Shown piece after piece: positions 7,574-17,002 of a stretch of DNA of 64,000 bases. The notes beneath the pieces were generated by a model. The model was given only the letters and a program-made list of their open reading frames with translations. It was not told the DNA's origin and ran no database searches. The stretch is from NCBI RefSeq assembly GCF_003111625.1, contig NZ_MZGS01000029.1, positions 1 to 64,000 on the forward strand. Reading direction: 5' to 3'. A program made the position numbers and the translations under genes. The DNA is from Methanobrevibacter thaueri (lineage in GTDB: Archaea; Methanobacteriota; Methanobacteria; Methanobacteriales; Methanobacteriaceae). Every line of letters begins with the position of its first letter. The first letter of the stretch is position 1.

Positions 7574-9118
7574 TTATAATTTATTCAAATTTGAATTTTT
7601 AATCAACAATAATTTATTGATTGAATCCAATACCGCTATAATACTTGCCATCACGATATCCTGATTTGTTGATCTTCCGGTGGATTTGTTGCCTTCGGAA
7701 TCAGAACTGATAACAAACACTTCAGCCAGCGCATCGGTACCTCCAGTGATTGCCTCAAGGTTATACTCCTCAAGCTCCACATCAATGTCGTCCTGAATCA
7801 ATTCACGAATAGCGTTTAAAGCGGCATCGACGGGACCGACACCTGTAGCGGCTTTTTCCTTTTCAACGCCGTCAATTTCCAGCCTGACTGTTGCTGTTGG
7901 GGAAACTCCATTTCCTGAGGACAAACCCAATCCCTTCAAGACAATAGGGGTTTCACGAGCTGAAGAAAGCTCTGTGATTGCAATAGCTATCAGGTCGTCA
8001 TCTGTGACGCACTTGCCGCTATCACCTAAAGATTTGATATCATCGAACACCTTACAGAATTGCTCCTCATCCAAATCTATGTGATATTCCTTTAATTTGG
8101 CTTTAAGGGCATTGGCACCTGTATGTTTTCCCAAAACAATTCTTCTGGAATGACCAACCATTTCAGGAGACATCGGCTCATATGTTGAAGCGTTATTTAG
8201 AATTCCATGAACATGAATGCCTGATTCATGGGCAAAGGCATTATCCCCCACAATAGGCTTGTTGACCGGCATTTTCACACCTGTCAAACGGCCGACCAAT
8301 GTGGATAAACTGTACAGTCTGGTAGTGTCCAAACCCAAATCAATGCCATAGGCAGACTTGAGAGTCATTACCAGTTCTTCTAAGGAACAATTACCTGTTC
8401 TTTCACCCAAACCGTTGACAGTAACGTGAGCCTGATTGGCACCACATTCGATTGCAGTCAATGTATTTGCGGTGGCAAGACCGAAATCGTTGTGGAAATG
8501 AACGCTGATAGGTGTTGTGAAATTGTCCTTTAAATCTGTAATCAATTCATGGGTTAAGATAGGAGTTAATATGCCGACAGTGTCAGGAACATCAATGAAA
8601 TCCGCACCTGCACTAACCGCCTGGTTAAAGACCTCAAACAGGAAATCCCTTTCTGTTCTTGTGGCATCCTCAGCAGAGAACTCGACTGTCAGGCCATGGT
8701 CCTTGGCATATTCGATGGCATCTACAGCAGTATCGACAATCTCCTCCCTTGACATTTTCAGCTTGTAGTCACGATGCAATGGAGAGGTGCCTATGAATGT
8801 ATGAACATATTCCAAATCAGAGTCTATAATGGCATCAAGGTCCTTTCTTAAGGAGCGTGCCAAACCCACAAGGGTTGAATTCAAACCTAGGGAAGTAATC
8901 TGTTTTGCTGATTCGATTTCACCTTTTGATGAAGCTGGAAAGCCAACCTCTATCTTATCGACACCCAAATTGTTCAATTTGGTTGCAATTTGAATCTTCT
9001 CATCGACCGTCAAGGCGACACCAGGTGTCTGTTCACCATCCCTTAATGTTGTATCGAAAATATAGATTTTGTCGGCGAGATTCATATTTTCGTTTTTTAA
9101 TGTCTCTATATCCTGCAT
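7574..9118 (-). CDS. leuA: 2-isopropylmalate synthase / citramalate synthase family
   Basis: This is a DRE-TIM metallolyase of 514 residues that joins acetyl-CoA to a 2-oxo acid. It has '[13 protein letters not shown]' with catalytic Arg/Asp, the HxH metal motif in 'VHFHNDFG', '[15 protein letters not shown]', and a C-terminal allosteric domain ('[10 protein letters not shown]', '[14 protein letters not shown]'). The sequence around '[11 protein letters not shown]' and '[10 protein letters not shown]' looks more like archaeal LeuA than CimA, but the two are hard to separate by eye, so citramalate synthase remains possible. The start at 9118 is supported by GGTGAA 4-9 nt upstream; an internal ATG at 9085 is the alternative. 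Confidence 0.8.
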   Translation of the reverse strand: MQDIETLKNENMNLADKIYIFDTTLRDGEQTPGVALTVDEKIQIATKLNNLGVDKIEVGFPASSKGEIESAKQITSLGLNSTLVGLARSLRKDLDAIIDSDLEYVHTFIGTSPLHRDYKLKMSREEIVDTAVDAIEYAKDHGLTVEFSAEDATRTERDFLFEVFNQAVSAGADFIDVPDTVGILTPILTHELITDLKDNFTTPISVHFHNDFGLATANTLTAIECGANQAHVTVNGLGERTGNCSLEELVMTLKSAYGIDLGLDTTRLYSLSTLVGRLTGVKMPVNKPIVGDNAFAHESGIHVHGILNNASTYEPMSPEMVGHSRRIVLGKHTGANALKAKLKEYHIDLDEEQFCKVFDDIKSLGDSGKCVTDDDLIAIAITELSSARETPIVLKGLGLSSGNGVSPTATVRLEIDGVEKEKAATGVGPVDAALNAIRELIQDDIDVELEEYNLEAITGGTDALAEVFVISSDSEGNKSTGRSTNQDIVMASIIAVLDSINKLLLIKNSNLNKL

Positions 9119-9202
9119 CGTTTCACCATGATTAAAATTATAAGAATATTATATTTCACAAGTTAAATAAACATTTAGAAAAAAAATTGTAAAGATAGAA
9201 AA

Positions 9203-10405
9203 TTATTTTCTACCTTTAACCTTACGCACGACCACAATAGCCACTATAATGACTATTATCAGGACGGCTATTGAATAGAACATCTGAGTTGAGCCCGGAA
9301 CCTCATACTTATTGATGTTTAATGAATATACATTTCCAGAATCATCACCAAAGAATAAACTGTTTCCATTTATTACAGGTGAAGATGTAATAGCTGAGTT
9401 AAATAAAATTGTTCCCGGATTATAAGTAAATTCCTCAGCTCCTGTGTATTTATTCAACACATACAAATACCCATTATTTGATCCGAACGCAACAAGGTTA
9501 TCCTTAATCGCAGCAGTTGACTGCACCTTATCCCCGGTTGAGTGACTCCATTTGACGGTTCCGTCACGAACATCAAGGCAGGTCATGTTGCCTTCATCGG
9601 AACCTATGAAAACATTATTGTCATGCCCGTCAACTGTTGGGGAGGAAATAACCTTATCGTTGAGGTCAACTTTCCATTCCAGATCACCGTCAGACTTTTT
9701 GAGGCAATATACGCTTCCGTCGGTTGAACCGAAGATAATTGTCTTGTTAACATAGGCCGGTGAAGACAATATTTCATCTCCTGTGGTGAATTCCCAGTTT
9801 TTGCTTTCATCGGTATCGATGCTGTACATCTTGCCGCCTGTGGAACCTACATATATGGTATTGTCAACCACGATAGGGGAGGTCCTGAGCTCATCGCCCA
9901 ATTTCTTATCGAACTTGACCTTGCCGTCCTCATTTACACCATACAGGTGTCCATCATCACTTCCGAAGTAGATTATATCGTCGTGATAGACTGGAGCGGA
10001 AGCCACATTGTCACAGTCATAGTCCCAAACGACCTTATGGGAGTTGATGTTGACCGCCTTAAGACCGTCCTCACAACCGATGTATAACCTGTTTGAATGT
10101 ATTATCGGTGAGGAATTTGTCTTGGCCTCAAGGTCTAAATTCCATTCTTCCTCGCCTGTTTCCATGTCTATTGCCTTTAAAATACCATCGTTTGACACAT
10201 AATAAATGTAATCCTTATATATTGCCGGAGATGAATGGACCGGAGATTCCATATTAAATGTCCAAAGATTTGTTACAAAATCAGACTCCCCATCTCTATA
10301 TCCGCTATGGTCTATACCTCCTTGAAATGAATTCCAATTTTCAGCTGCTATTGGAGATAAACATAAAAGAGCTACAATTAATCCAATTAATAATTTTTTA
10401 TACAT
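9203..10405 (-). CDS. surface-anchored PQQ-type beta-propeller protein
   Basis: The 400-residue protein has an N-terminal signal peptide (MYKKLLIGLIVALLCLSPIAA) and then about seven repeats. Each carries a variant of 'SSPAIYKDYIYYVSNDG', 'GSTDGSVYCLKKSDGDLEW' or 'IGSDEGNMTCLDVRDGTVKW', the tryptophan-docking blades of PQQ-like beta-propellers. It ends in a membrane helix (about 374-394) and a basic tail (RKVKGRK). It should face outward, tethered to the membrane. No quinoprotein active site is evident, so a binding or scaffold role is more likely than catalysis. It is the last gene of the PadR/ABC operon, 11 bp after the permease. Confidence 0.85.
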   Translation of the reverse strand: MYKKLLIGLIVALLCLSPIAAENWNSFQGGIDHSGYRDGESDFVTNLWTFNMESPVHSSPAIYKDYIYYVSNDGILKAIDMETGEEEWNLDLEAKTNSSPIIHSNRLYIGCEDGLKAVNINSHKVVWDYDCDNVASAPVYHDDIIYFGSDDGHLYGVNEDGKVKFDKKLGDELRTSPIVVDNTIYVGSTGGKMYSIDTDESKNWEFTTGDEILSSPAYVNKTIIFGSTDGSVYCLKKSDGDLEWKVDLNDKVISSPTVDGHDNNVFIGSDEGNMTCLDVRDGTVKWSHSTGDKVQSTAAIKDNLVAFGSNNGYLYVLNKYTGAEEFTYNPGTILFNSAITSSPVINGNSLFFGDDSGNVYSLNINKYEVPGSTQMFYSIAVLIIVIIVAIVVVRKVKGRK

Positions 10406-10416
10406 TTGAAAACCTC

Positions 10417-11571
10417 CTATACATCTCTATTGAATCGTTTTACACCTAATATGAAGAATAATATTGCAAAACCGATAAGTATCACTAAATCAAACCATAC
10501 ATCACCAAGTGTCTGTCCCTTAAGCATTATTCCTCTCATTGCATCATTCAAATAAGTCAATGGGAAGATATAAGCTAATTTCTGTAAAATCCACGGCATG
10601 GTTTCAATCGGATAGAATACCCCTGAAACAAACATCATCGGCATTGAAAACGGCATTACTATTTGGGCATAATCCTCCTGTGTGGATGTCCTTGCGGAGA
10701 AAAATATACCGAATGAAACAAAACACAAGGCCCCAATCACAAGGACTATGAACGTTTGTAGAATTCCACCCTTGATGCTTACGTTGAAGAGAATTATTGC
10801 CATCAGAATCAATATCAATGCCCTGACAAGTTCGATGAGAAGTTTTGCTGCAATCTTACCTCCGATAACTGTGGAAACTGAAGTCGGGGTCATGAAGAGT
10901 CTTGCGAGTTCTCCTGTTTCCCTTTCACCTGCAATTGTTGCTCCCATACCCATCATACAGCTGAACATGATTGTCATACCCAGGACAGCAGGAACCAAAA
11001 AGTCGATGTATTTGATGTTTCCATAAATCTTGTTTATATGCAGGCTGATATCGTCCTTAAAGTTGTTTAGAGAATGAATTATGGACGGTTCTATATCCGC
11101 ATCCTGTGTTGAAACGCTTGTTTGAGAAGCGACAACATTGGATAGCCTGTAAAATATGCCTTGAGTAGATGATTCAAGGATTTGTGAAGCCATCTGATCT
11201 GAGGAATCCAAATATAGCGTTACCGCCTTTTGCTGCGAGGAATCCTTATCATAATCATCAGGCAGTATTATGGCCGCCTTAACCTCACCGGACTCAACGC
11301 GCTGCTTTCCCTCATCAACATCATCAATTACCTCTACAACATGATATGTTTCTGTGTCCTTGATGGTGTCCAATGTCAGGTCTGTCAAATCACCATGGGA
11401 CTGTGAAACAACGACTATAGGCAAGTCTGTCATTTCCCCACCCATTCCATAACCGAAAAGCAGAATCATGATTATCGGAAATGCAATAATGGAAATCAAT
11501 CTGCCGGGGTGCCTTTTGAGTGAAATCAATTCCTTTTTAATCATCCACCAAAATTTATTAAGCTCTAGCAT
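10417..11571 (-). CDS. ABC-2 type transporter permease
   Basis: About 384 residues. An N-terminal membrane helix ('RLISIIAFPIIMILLFGYG') is followed by a long extracytoplasmic domain (about residues 45-185) and five C-terminal helices, the layout of ABC-2 exporters of the DrrB/YhfS type. I place the start at ATG 11571 (MLELNKFWWM), which has GAGGTGG about 6 nt upstream; the frame is open to 11613, but that start would lie deeper within the ATPase gene. The 14-bp overlap with the ATPase indicates translational coupling. It forms an exporter with the upstream ATPase; drug or lipid efflux is possible, substrate unknown. Confidence 0.88.
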   Translation of the reverse strand: MLELNKFWWMIKKELISLKRHPGRLISIIAFPIIMILLFGYGMGGEMTDLPIVVVSQSHGDLTDLTLDTIKDTETYHVVEVIDDVDEGKQRVESGEVKAAIILPDDYDKDSSQQKAVTLYLDSSDQMASQILESSTQGIFYRLSNVVASQTSVSTQDADIEPSIIHSLNNFKDDISLHINKIYGNIKYIDFLVPAVLGMTIMFSCMMGMGATIAGERETGELARLFMTPTSVSTVIGGKIAAKLLIELVRALILILMAIILFNVSIKGGILQTFIVLVIGALCFVSFGIFFSARTSTQEDYAQIVMPFSMPMMFVSGVFYPIETMPWILQKLAYIFPLTYLNDAMRGIMLKGQTLGDVWFDLVILIGFAILFFILGVKRFNRDV

Positions 11572-12607
11572 CTTCATCCACCTCTGCTGTCGCCTTAATG
11601 AATACGTCTTCAAGTGAAGGCTCCTCTGTGAAAATTGATTTAATTATTCCTCCGGATGAAATGACATCCTTCATGATATTGTAAACTGCCATGCCATCAA
11701 AAGCGTCAATTTTCAGGGTTATACGTCCATTATGGGCGATTTCAAAATCCTTAACCGTTTCATTGGATTGAAGACTTGAAATGATTCCCTCATCATGATC
11801 TTGAAGTAAAAATGACATCTTCCTTAAGCTGAGACTTTCTAAATCCTCCATTTTGGAAGTTGAATCCTCGCTTTCGGAGTGAACCTGTGATAGGGCTTCA
11901 GTCAATTCCCTTCTGTTTTCTTCAAGAAGAGAATCCTTAAGGCCCTGAGGTGTGTCATAAGCCACAAGATTACCTGTGTTTATGATTCCGACATTATCAC
12001 ACAACATATCCACCTCATGCATGTCATGAGAGCACAATATAATTGTGTGGCCATCATCATTCAGTTCCCGAATCAGGTCCCATAAAGTACGCTTGGTTGT
12101 AGGATCCAATCCTATGGTTGGTTCGTCCAAAAACAGGATGTCCGGCCTGTGAACCAAACTGGCCACAAGTGAAGCCTTCTGCTTTTGTCCTCCGGAAAGT
12201 TGACCCACACGCTTGTCACGTGCATATTCGATGTCAACCAATTCCATCAGATCCTCTATACGGGAATCCCTTTCATCCTTTGGAACTCCATAATAATCCG
12301 CACACATCTGTGAGTTTTCCATCACTGTTAAATCCTTATACAAACTAACCTGCTGCGGAACCATTCCCAAAAGGTTTCTAACCTCATCAGGATTTTTCTG
12401 AACATCATATCCGCCAACAGTGGCTTTGCCTGAGGTGGGTTGAATTAAACAGGTCAACATTTTTATTGTTGTTGTTTTTCCAGCCCCGTTCGGACCCAAC
12501 ATTCCAAAAATTGTCTTGTCAGGAATTTCTAAATTTAGAGAATTAACAGCAGTGAAGTTATTGTTATATACTTTTGTAAGATTTTGAGTTTCAATTGCGT
12601 TTTTCAT
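11558..12607 (-). CDS. ABC transporter ATP-binding protein (DrrA-like)
   Basis: The 349-residue protein has Walker A 'GPNGAGKTTTIK' (residues about 39-50), signature 'LSGGQKQKASL', Walker B 'DILFLDEPTIGLD' and the switch histidine in 'ILCSHDMHEVD'. A C-terminal extension of about 110 residues follows the nucleotide-binding domain, as in exporters of the DrrA/NatA group. It overlaps the PadR regulator by 17 bp at its start and the permease at its end, so regulator, ATPase, permease and beta-propeller protein form one operon. Confidence 0.92.
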   Translation of the reverse strand: MKNAIETQNLTKVYNNNFTAVNSLNLEIPDKTIFGMLGPNGAGKTTTIKMLTCLIQPTSGKATVGGYDVQKNPDEVRNLLGMVPQQVSLYKDLTVMENSQMCADYYGVPKDERDSRIEDLMELVDIEYARDKRVGQLSGGQKQKASLVASLVHRPDILFLDEPTIGLDPTTKRTLWDLIRELNDDGHTIILCSHDMHEVDMLCDNVGIINTGNLVAYDTPQGLKDSLLEENRRELTEALSQVHSESEDSTSKMEDLESLSLRKMSFLLQDHDEGIISSLQSNETVKDFEIAHNGRITLKIDAFDGMAVYNIMKDVISSGGIIKSIFTEEPSLEDVFIKATAEVDEDARA

Positions 12608-13007
12608 TGTTAATCTCCATTCCAGTCATGTCCTTAAAAAAGGCCAACCAGGTGGGACTGTTTAAAACATTGCTCATGTGTGTCTGAACGTGGCCTAAAA
12701 CAATCTCTCCCTTTTCGGTTATGGAATAATACTTGACCCTTTTGTTGTTTTCATTTACTTTCCACTCTCCAGCAATCAGCCCCACCTTTTCCATCTTGGA
12801 CAAGATCGGATATACCTTACTGGAGTTAATCTTAATATCACACTGATTGCAGTCAAAGTTAAAAAATTCCTCTAACTTCTTCATAATGCCATAACCATGG
12901 ATATTCTCCTTTGAAATAATCCATAGAATCAGATTATGCGTTATTCCATTAGAAAATTGTTTAACTAGCTTTTCATGTGACTTGTTAAAATCATTTTCAT
13001 CAGTCAT
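12591..13007 (-). CDS. PadR family transcriptional regulator
   Basis: The 138-residue protein has a winged helix-turn-helix with the PadR pattern 'LILWIISKENIHGYGIMKKLEEFF' (residues 24-47), split here across a long helix, and the wing region 'SKVYPILSKMEKVGLIAGEW', followed by 'RVKYYSITEKGE'. PadR proteins often repress an adjacent ABC efflux operon until a ligand binds, which fits its place as first gene of the exporter operon. A cysteine pair 'DCNQCD' in the helix-turn-helix region is unusual and might sense redox or metal. Its divergent promoter region contains a 29-bp inverted repeat. Confidence 0.88.
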   Translation of the reverse strand: MTDENDFNKSHEKLVKQFSNGITHNLILWIISKENIHGYGIMKKLEEFFNFDCNQCDIKINSSKVYPILSKMEKVGLIAGEWKVNENNKRVKYYSITEKGEIVLGHVQTHMSNVLNSPTWLAFFKDMTGMEINNEKRN

Positions 13008-13029
13008 ATTTCACCATATGTCAAAATTT

Positions 13030-13058
13030 GATATATATTAACATTTATTATATATATC
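13030..13058. promoter_or_regulatory. inverted repeat between padR and TIM-barrel gene, candidate PadR operator
   Basis: GATATATAT (13030-13038) and ATATATATC (13050-13058) form 9-bp arms with an 11-bp gap, in the 67-bp divergent promoter region. The arms are AT-only except for the end bases, so overlap with TATA boxes is likely. Binding by the PadR protein is inferred from position. Confidence 0.35.
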
Positions 13059-13074
13059 TCACTTATATATAAAC

Positions 13075-13788
13075 ATGAAACTTGGATTTACAACACTAGC
13101 GCTATTCATGGAACCAAATGACGACATCATCAATCTAGCAAAAAAACACGGATTTGAAATAATCGAAATTCTTGCGGAAGGCCCCTTCTATGAAAAGGAC
13201 AACTGTGAATTTAAGGACTGCGGACTGGACATGAGAATGCATGCGGCAACAGTAGACATCAACATCGCCAGCTTAAACAAGGGAATAAGGGATGAAAGTG
13301 TAAGGCAGATGATTCATTGTGGACAATATGCGGAAAGCATCAATGCAAACACCATCACAGTACATCCGGGTATCATCGGCAGGAACGAACCTCACTTGAG
13401 AAAATGGGCATTGGAAATAGCTATTGAAAGTGTTGGGGAAATCATAGATAACACAAATGTTGAGATTTCCGTTGAAAACATGCCGGTTCGAGGAAAATTC
13501 CTGGGAAATACCGTTGAGGAAATAGAGATGATTCAGGAAGCCACCGGATGCAGCCTGACAATCGATACGGGTCACGGAAATACCTGCGGAAACCTGGAGG
13601 AAATGCTTTCATTGAAAAACATCAGCTATTGTCATTTGAACGATAATGATGGCGTGAAGGACCAGCACATTACCCTGGGTGAGGGCACTCTTGACTTGAA
13701 TTTGCTCAAAAAGATTGATACCGCAATTATAGAGCTGAATAACTTTGACAACATCCTCAAAAGCAAGGAAGTCATTGACAATCTATAA
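13075..13788 (+). CDS. sugar phosphate isomerase/epimerase-like TIM barrel (AP endonuclease 2 fold)
   Basis: The 237-residue protein shows the xylose-isomerase-like TIM barrel pattern: 'KLGFTTLALFM', 'EIIEILAEGPF', 'ITVHPGIIG', 'ISVENMP', 'LTIDTGHGN' and 'YCHLNDNDG..DQHITLGEG'. These place Glu, Asp and His residues for a divalent metal. Such proteins are either endonuclease IV relatives or sugar isomerases; at this length and without the Nfo signatures, an isomerase-like function is more likely, substrate unknown. It is divergent from the PadR operon. Confidence 0.8.
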   Translation: MKLGFTTLALFMEPNDDIINLAKKHGFEIIEILAEGPFYEKDNCEFKDCGLDMRMHAATVDINIASLNKGIRDESVRQMIHCGQYAESINANTITVHPGIIGRNEPHLRKWALEIAIESVGEIIDNTNVEISVENMPVRGKFLGNTVEEIEMIQEATGCSLTIDTGHGNTCGNLEEMLSLKNISYCHLNDNDGVKDQHITLGEGTLDLNLLKKIDTAIIELNNFDNILKSKEVIDNL

Positions 13789-13813
13789 TTTATTTTTTTT
13801 ATTCGGTTATTAG

Positions 13814-13858
13814 TTATAAGTTATAAGTGATTAGGCAGTTATCACTTATAAGTTATAA
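13814..13858. repeat. near-perfect inverted repeat containing ATAAGTTATAAG motifs
   Basis: Arms at 13814-13830 and 13842-13858 match at 16 of 17 positions around an 11-bp loop. They carry the same AAGTTA core as the parA-upstream array, 10 kb away. It follows the TIM-barrel gene by 25 bp, so it is either a terminator hairpin or an outlying partition-type site. Confidence 0.4.
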
Positions 13859-13961
13859 GATATTTTATACATAAATAAAAAGGTTTATCCAATTAATATA
13901 GATATTTAAACAAATATCTAATCAAATAAACTAATCAAAGTTTATTTAGTGGAGGAATTTG

Positions 13962-14645
13962 ATGAAAAAAAGTTATATAATAATTTTAATAGCAATATTA
14001 GCTATTTTTAGTATCTCAACAGCATCAGCCGGACTTTTTGATGGTTTCGGTGGAGGAAATGTACATTTCCTTGACTTGACCATGAATGTCGATGGTGCAA
14101 ACTTTGAAGATGGGGATTCACATGCCCAAAACGACAATTTTGATGTCAGCTTCTACAACATAAGTGATAATGATGAGGGAAGAATGAGTACAATAGCAAA
14201 AGAGTTGAAAGCTGGAAAATTTGATGAAAACAGCATATCAGACGCCTTTAGCAAAGCAGACGCTTCAATCGCCAATACCATATCATACACATACGATAAA
14301 GAATCAGATGATCAAACATGCGCAAAAACAATATTGTCCTTCAACAAACTTTCCGACTATAAGGAATTTGACATTAACGGCAAAAAAGCAGCGGACTTCA
14401 TCGTTTCAGATTCAGTCATATATGACGATTCCGGAGCCACAAGCATGATACCTGACTACATCACCAATCCTGACAGTGGAAAAACATCAGATGATTTGGC
14501 CAGATGGGTGCTGGTGTACGACAATGAAACCGACACACTATACGGTATTGAAATCCAGTCAACAAAAACCAGCGTTGTGACTGACGAATCCGTACTTCAA
14601 AGCAGTGAAGTGCAATCCATTATAGATTCAATAACCTTTGAATAG
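13962..14645 (+). CDS. secreted protein of unknown function
   Basis: The protein has 227 residues from ATG 13962, chosen because GGAGG lies 6 nt upstream. A signal peptide (KKSYIIILIAILAIFSISTASA) is followed by a short Gly-rich stretch and an acidic mature domain with no membrane helix after it. Lysines and aspartates dominate, and there are no cysteines apart from one in 'DQTCAKTIL'. I do not recognise the family; similar small secreted proteins are common in Methanobacteriales. It is monocistronic with a clear terminator. Confidence 0.75.
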   Translation: MKKSYIIILIAILAIFSISTASAGLFDGFGGGNVHFLDLTMNVDGANFEDGDSHAQNDNFDVSFYNISDNDEGRMSTIAKELKAGKFDENSISDAFSKADASIANTISYTYDKESDDQTCAKTILSFNKLSDYKEFDINGKKAADFIVSDSVIYDDSGATSMIPDYITNPDSGKTSDDLARWVLVYDNETDTLYGIEIQSTKTSVVTDESVLQSSEVQSIIDSITFE

Positions 14646-14659
14646 GAACATTCCTATTC
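14640..14659 (+). terminator. hairpin plus T-run terminator
   Basis: GAATAGGAA (14640-14648) pairs perfectly with TTCCTATTC (14651-14659) and is followed by a run of nine T. The stem contains the stop codon of the secreted-protein gene. Confidence 0.75.
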
Positions 14660-14671
14660 CCTTTCTTTTTT

Positions 14672-15466
14672 TTAAAAGTCAATCATTGTGACCTCAAAGA
14701 TGTCCTCAATGATATGATCTGTCTTGTCCATCATCTTTGGAGAGACTTCCTCTTGCTGTTCTATTGTTAGGACACTGACATCCGCTTTCTTAAAGGCTAA
14801 AATGTCATTCAGGCCGTCACCGACCATCATAACCTTGTATCCTCCCTCCTGCAGGATGGATACGACCTCGCATTTTCCTCTTGTGGAAACTGTTCCGAAA
14901 GCATTGTCCTCAGGCACATCAAGCATGTTTGCCAATCTGTTGATGGCACCCTTCCTGTCTCCTGAGGCGATGAATATCTCAATTCCACGGGATTTCAGGA
15001 CCTCAACTGTTTCAAAAACCTTTGGGAAAAACTTGCCGGCTGAAGTGATGGTGTATGCGACAGTCCCCAGGTCCATGTCCACAATCAATGCGGACCCGTT
15101 GCAAAGCTCCATGTGGGAAATCTTTTCGCGCAAAATGTCAAAGCCGTCAGTGATATCGGAAACAGTGGATGACTTTTCATTGTAGAGAATCTCCTCGACT
15201 TCGGCCTTTGAAACCTGCCTTGTGGAAAAGCTTACGTCAAAGTCGATGTTGTACTCCTTAATGACATCTGAAATCAGTCTATCCTTATCCAATTCCAGAA
15301 GCCTGTTGGTATTGAACTGAAGAACCACCAAAGCCAATGAATCGGCTGAATCAATCAAGTCCAGAGAGTTGATGTCGGTGAATATGTTTCCGTTCAAAAC
15401 ATCCTTAACGACCCTGTATCTTTCTATCAGGGTTCCTGAGTTGTCAAACACTACCGCTTTTTTCAT
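14672..15466 (-). CDS. HAD superfamily protein with DNSGT motif
   Basis: The 264-residue protein opens with 'KKAVVFDNSGTLIERY'. Motif I is D-N-S-G-T, so the usual second Asp of DxD phosphatases is Ser. Motif II appears in 'IFIASGDRKGAINRLANML', and motif III/IV is 'MVGDGLNDILAFKKADVSV'. The motif III/IV region resembles the P-domain of P-type ATPases and soluble relatives. A 100-residue insertion separates motif I from 'ALIVDMDLGTVAY'. It may bind or hydrolyse a phosphoester. It stands alone and converges on the secreted-protein gene. Confidence 0.78.
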   Translation of the reverse strand: MKKAVVFDNSGTLIERYRVVKDVLNGNIFTDINSLDLIDSADSLALVVLQFNTNRLLELDKDRLISDVIKEYNIDFDVSFSTRQVSKAEVEEILYNEKSSTVSDITDGFDILREKISHMELCNGSALIVDMDLGTVAYTITSAGKFFPKVFETVEVLKSRGIEIFIASGDRKGAINRLANMLDVPEDNAFGTVSTRGKCEVVSILQEGGYKVMMVGDGLNDILAFKKADVSVLTIEQQEEVSPKMMDKTDHIIEDIFEVTMIDF

Positions 15467-15576
15467 GGTTATTAATATATCAAAAAAATGATTTAAAACT
15501 TGTGTAAAAAAACAAGTATATAAACATTGAAAAATAAAATAATAATATTATAATTTACGATTATTAAGGTGTTTTA

Positions 15577-16947
15577 ATGAACGTTATTGAAAAGTTAAAC
15601 TCCATTAAAAGTGGAGAAATGACAGCTAAAGAAAATGTTGAAGGCTTCATTAAAGTTATCGATGAAAATAACGAAGAAATTAATGCATTTATTGAATTAA
15701 ACTATGAAAATGCATTAAAACAAGCTGAAGCTATTGATGAGAAAATAGCAAACGGTGAAGAAGTAGGAGCTTTAGCTGGATTGGTATTCGGTATAAAAGC
15801 AAACATTAATGTTGAAGACTTGATTATTTCAGCGGCTTCCAAAACCTTGGAAGACTATATTGGAAGCTATAACGCTACTGTCGTTGAGGAAATCCTATCT
15901 GAGGACGGAATAATCATCGGTATTTTGAATATGGATGAATTCGCCGCAGGAAGTTCAACTGAAACTTCATACTACGGCCCTACACAAAACCCTGCAGCAA
16001 TGGGCAGAATCCCTGGAGGTTCATCCGGTGGATGTGCAGCCGCAATCGCAGCGGAAATGTGTGATATATCAATTGGATCAGACACAGGCGGTTCCATCAG
16101 AAACCCTGCATCACACTGTGGTGTTGTCGGATTCAAACCAACATATGGTGCGGTCTCAAGACAAGGTTTACTTGACCTTTCAATGAGTCTTGACCAAATC
16201 GGACCATTGGCAAATGATGTCAGCGGAATAGCACTGGCTCTAAACACCATTGCAAAATATGATGAAACCGAATGTACCACTTTGGACTGGGAAAAACCTG
16301 ACTTCACAGAAATATTAGGTGAAACCTCACTTGAAGGCATGAAAATAGCGGTATGTCAAGAGTTCATCGACGTTACTGACGATGAAATCAACAAGACAGT
16401 CAACAAGGCAATTCAAAAATTGGTTGATGCCGGCGCTGAACTTGTTGAAGTGAGCTTTGACTACATTGACTTATGTTTACCTACATACTACCTAATCAAC
16501 TATGTGGAATTCTTCTCAGCAACCAGAAAATACGATGGAAGGGACTACGGTTCCAGAATTGAAGAGGTTTGTGGAGACGAAGTGCTTAGAAGAATCAAGA
16601 TCGGTTCCCACATTGCCGAAGCAGAATTCAGTGGTAAATATTACAAACAGGCCTTAAAGGCAAGATCCGTAATCAGAAATGAAATCACAAAGATGCTTGA
16701 AAACGTGGACCTGATTGTAGGTCCTACCGTGCCTAAGCTTCCTCACGAAATCGGTGCTGAATTGGAACCTATGGAAATGTATGCCTACGACGTTCTAACA
16801 GTAATAGCTAACCTTGCCGGTATTCCTGCAGCAAGCATTCCTGCCGGTGAAGTTGACGGAATTCCTGTCGGACTGCAGATTCAGGCAAAACCATTGGATG
16901 ATGAAAAAATTATTAAAGCTATGAGTGTTTTCGAAAACACTCAATAA
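15577..16947 (+). CDS. gatA: Asp-tRNA(Asn)/Glu-tRNA(Gln) amidotransferase subunit A
   Basis: The 456-residue amidase frees ammonia from glutamine for tRNA-dependent Asn/Gln synthesis. The Ser-cisSer-Lys triad is visible: Lys in 'FGIKANINVED', the Gly/Ser-rich 'GGSSGGCAAAIAAE' and 'GSDTGGSIRNPA'. It lies alone, without gatB or gatC beside it, as is common in archaea. AAGGTG lies 6 nt before the ATG. The gene ends in a 20-bp perfect palindrome that doubles as a terminator. Confidence 0.93.
   Translation: MNVIEKLNSIKSGEMTAKENVEGFIKVIDENNEEINAFIELNYENALKQAEAIDEKIANGEEVGALAGLVFGIKANINVEDLIISAASKTLEDYIGSYNATVVEEILSEDGIIIGILNMDEFAAGSSTETSYYGPTQNPAAMGRIPGGSSGGCAAAIAAEMCDISIGSDTGGSIRNPASHCGVVGFKPTYGAVSRQGLLDLSMSLDQIGPLANDVSGIALALNTIAKYDETECTTLDWEKPDFTEILGETSLEGMKIAVCQEFIDVTDDEINKTVNKAIQKLVDAGAELVEVSFDYIDLCLPTYYLINYVEFFSATRKYDGRDYGSRIEEVCGDEVLRRIKIGSHIAEAEFSGKYYKQALKARSVIRNEITKMLENVDLIVGPTVPKLPHEIGAELEPMEMYAYDVLTVIANLAGIPAASIPAGEVDGIPVGLQIQAKPLDDEKIIKAMSVFENTQ
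16923..16942 (+). terminator. gatA terminator, perfect palindrome plus T8
   Basis: GAGTGTTTTC (16923-16932) is followed at once by its complement GAAAACACTC (16933-16942), then AATAAATTC and eight T. The palindrome encodes the last residues of GatA. Confidence 0.7.
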
Positions 16948-17002
16948 ATTCTTTTTTTTATAATATTTTTCCGACTCTTTCAGTCTTTTAAATTGTATAA
17001 CC

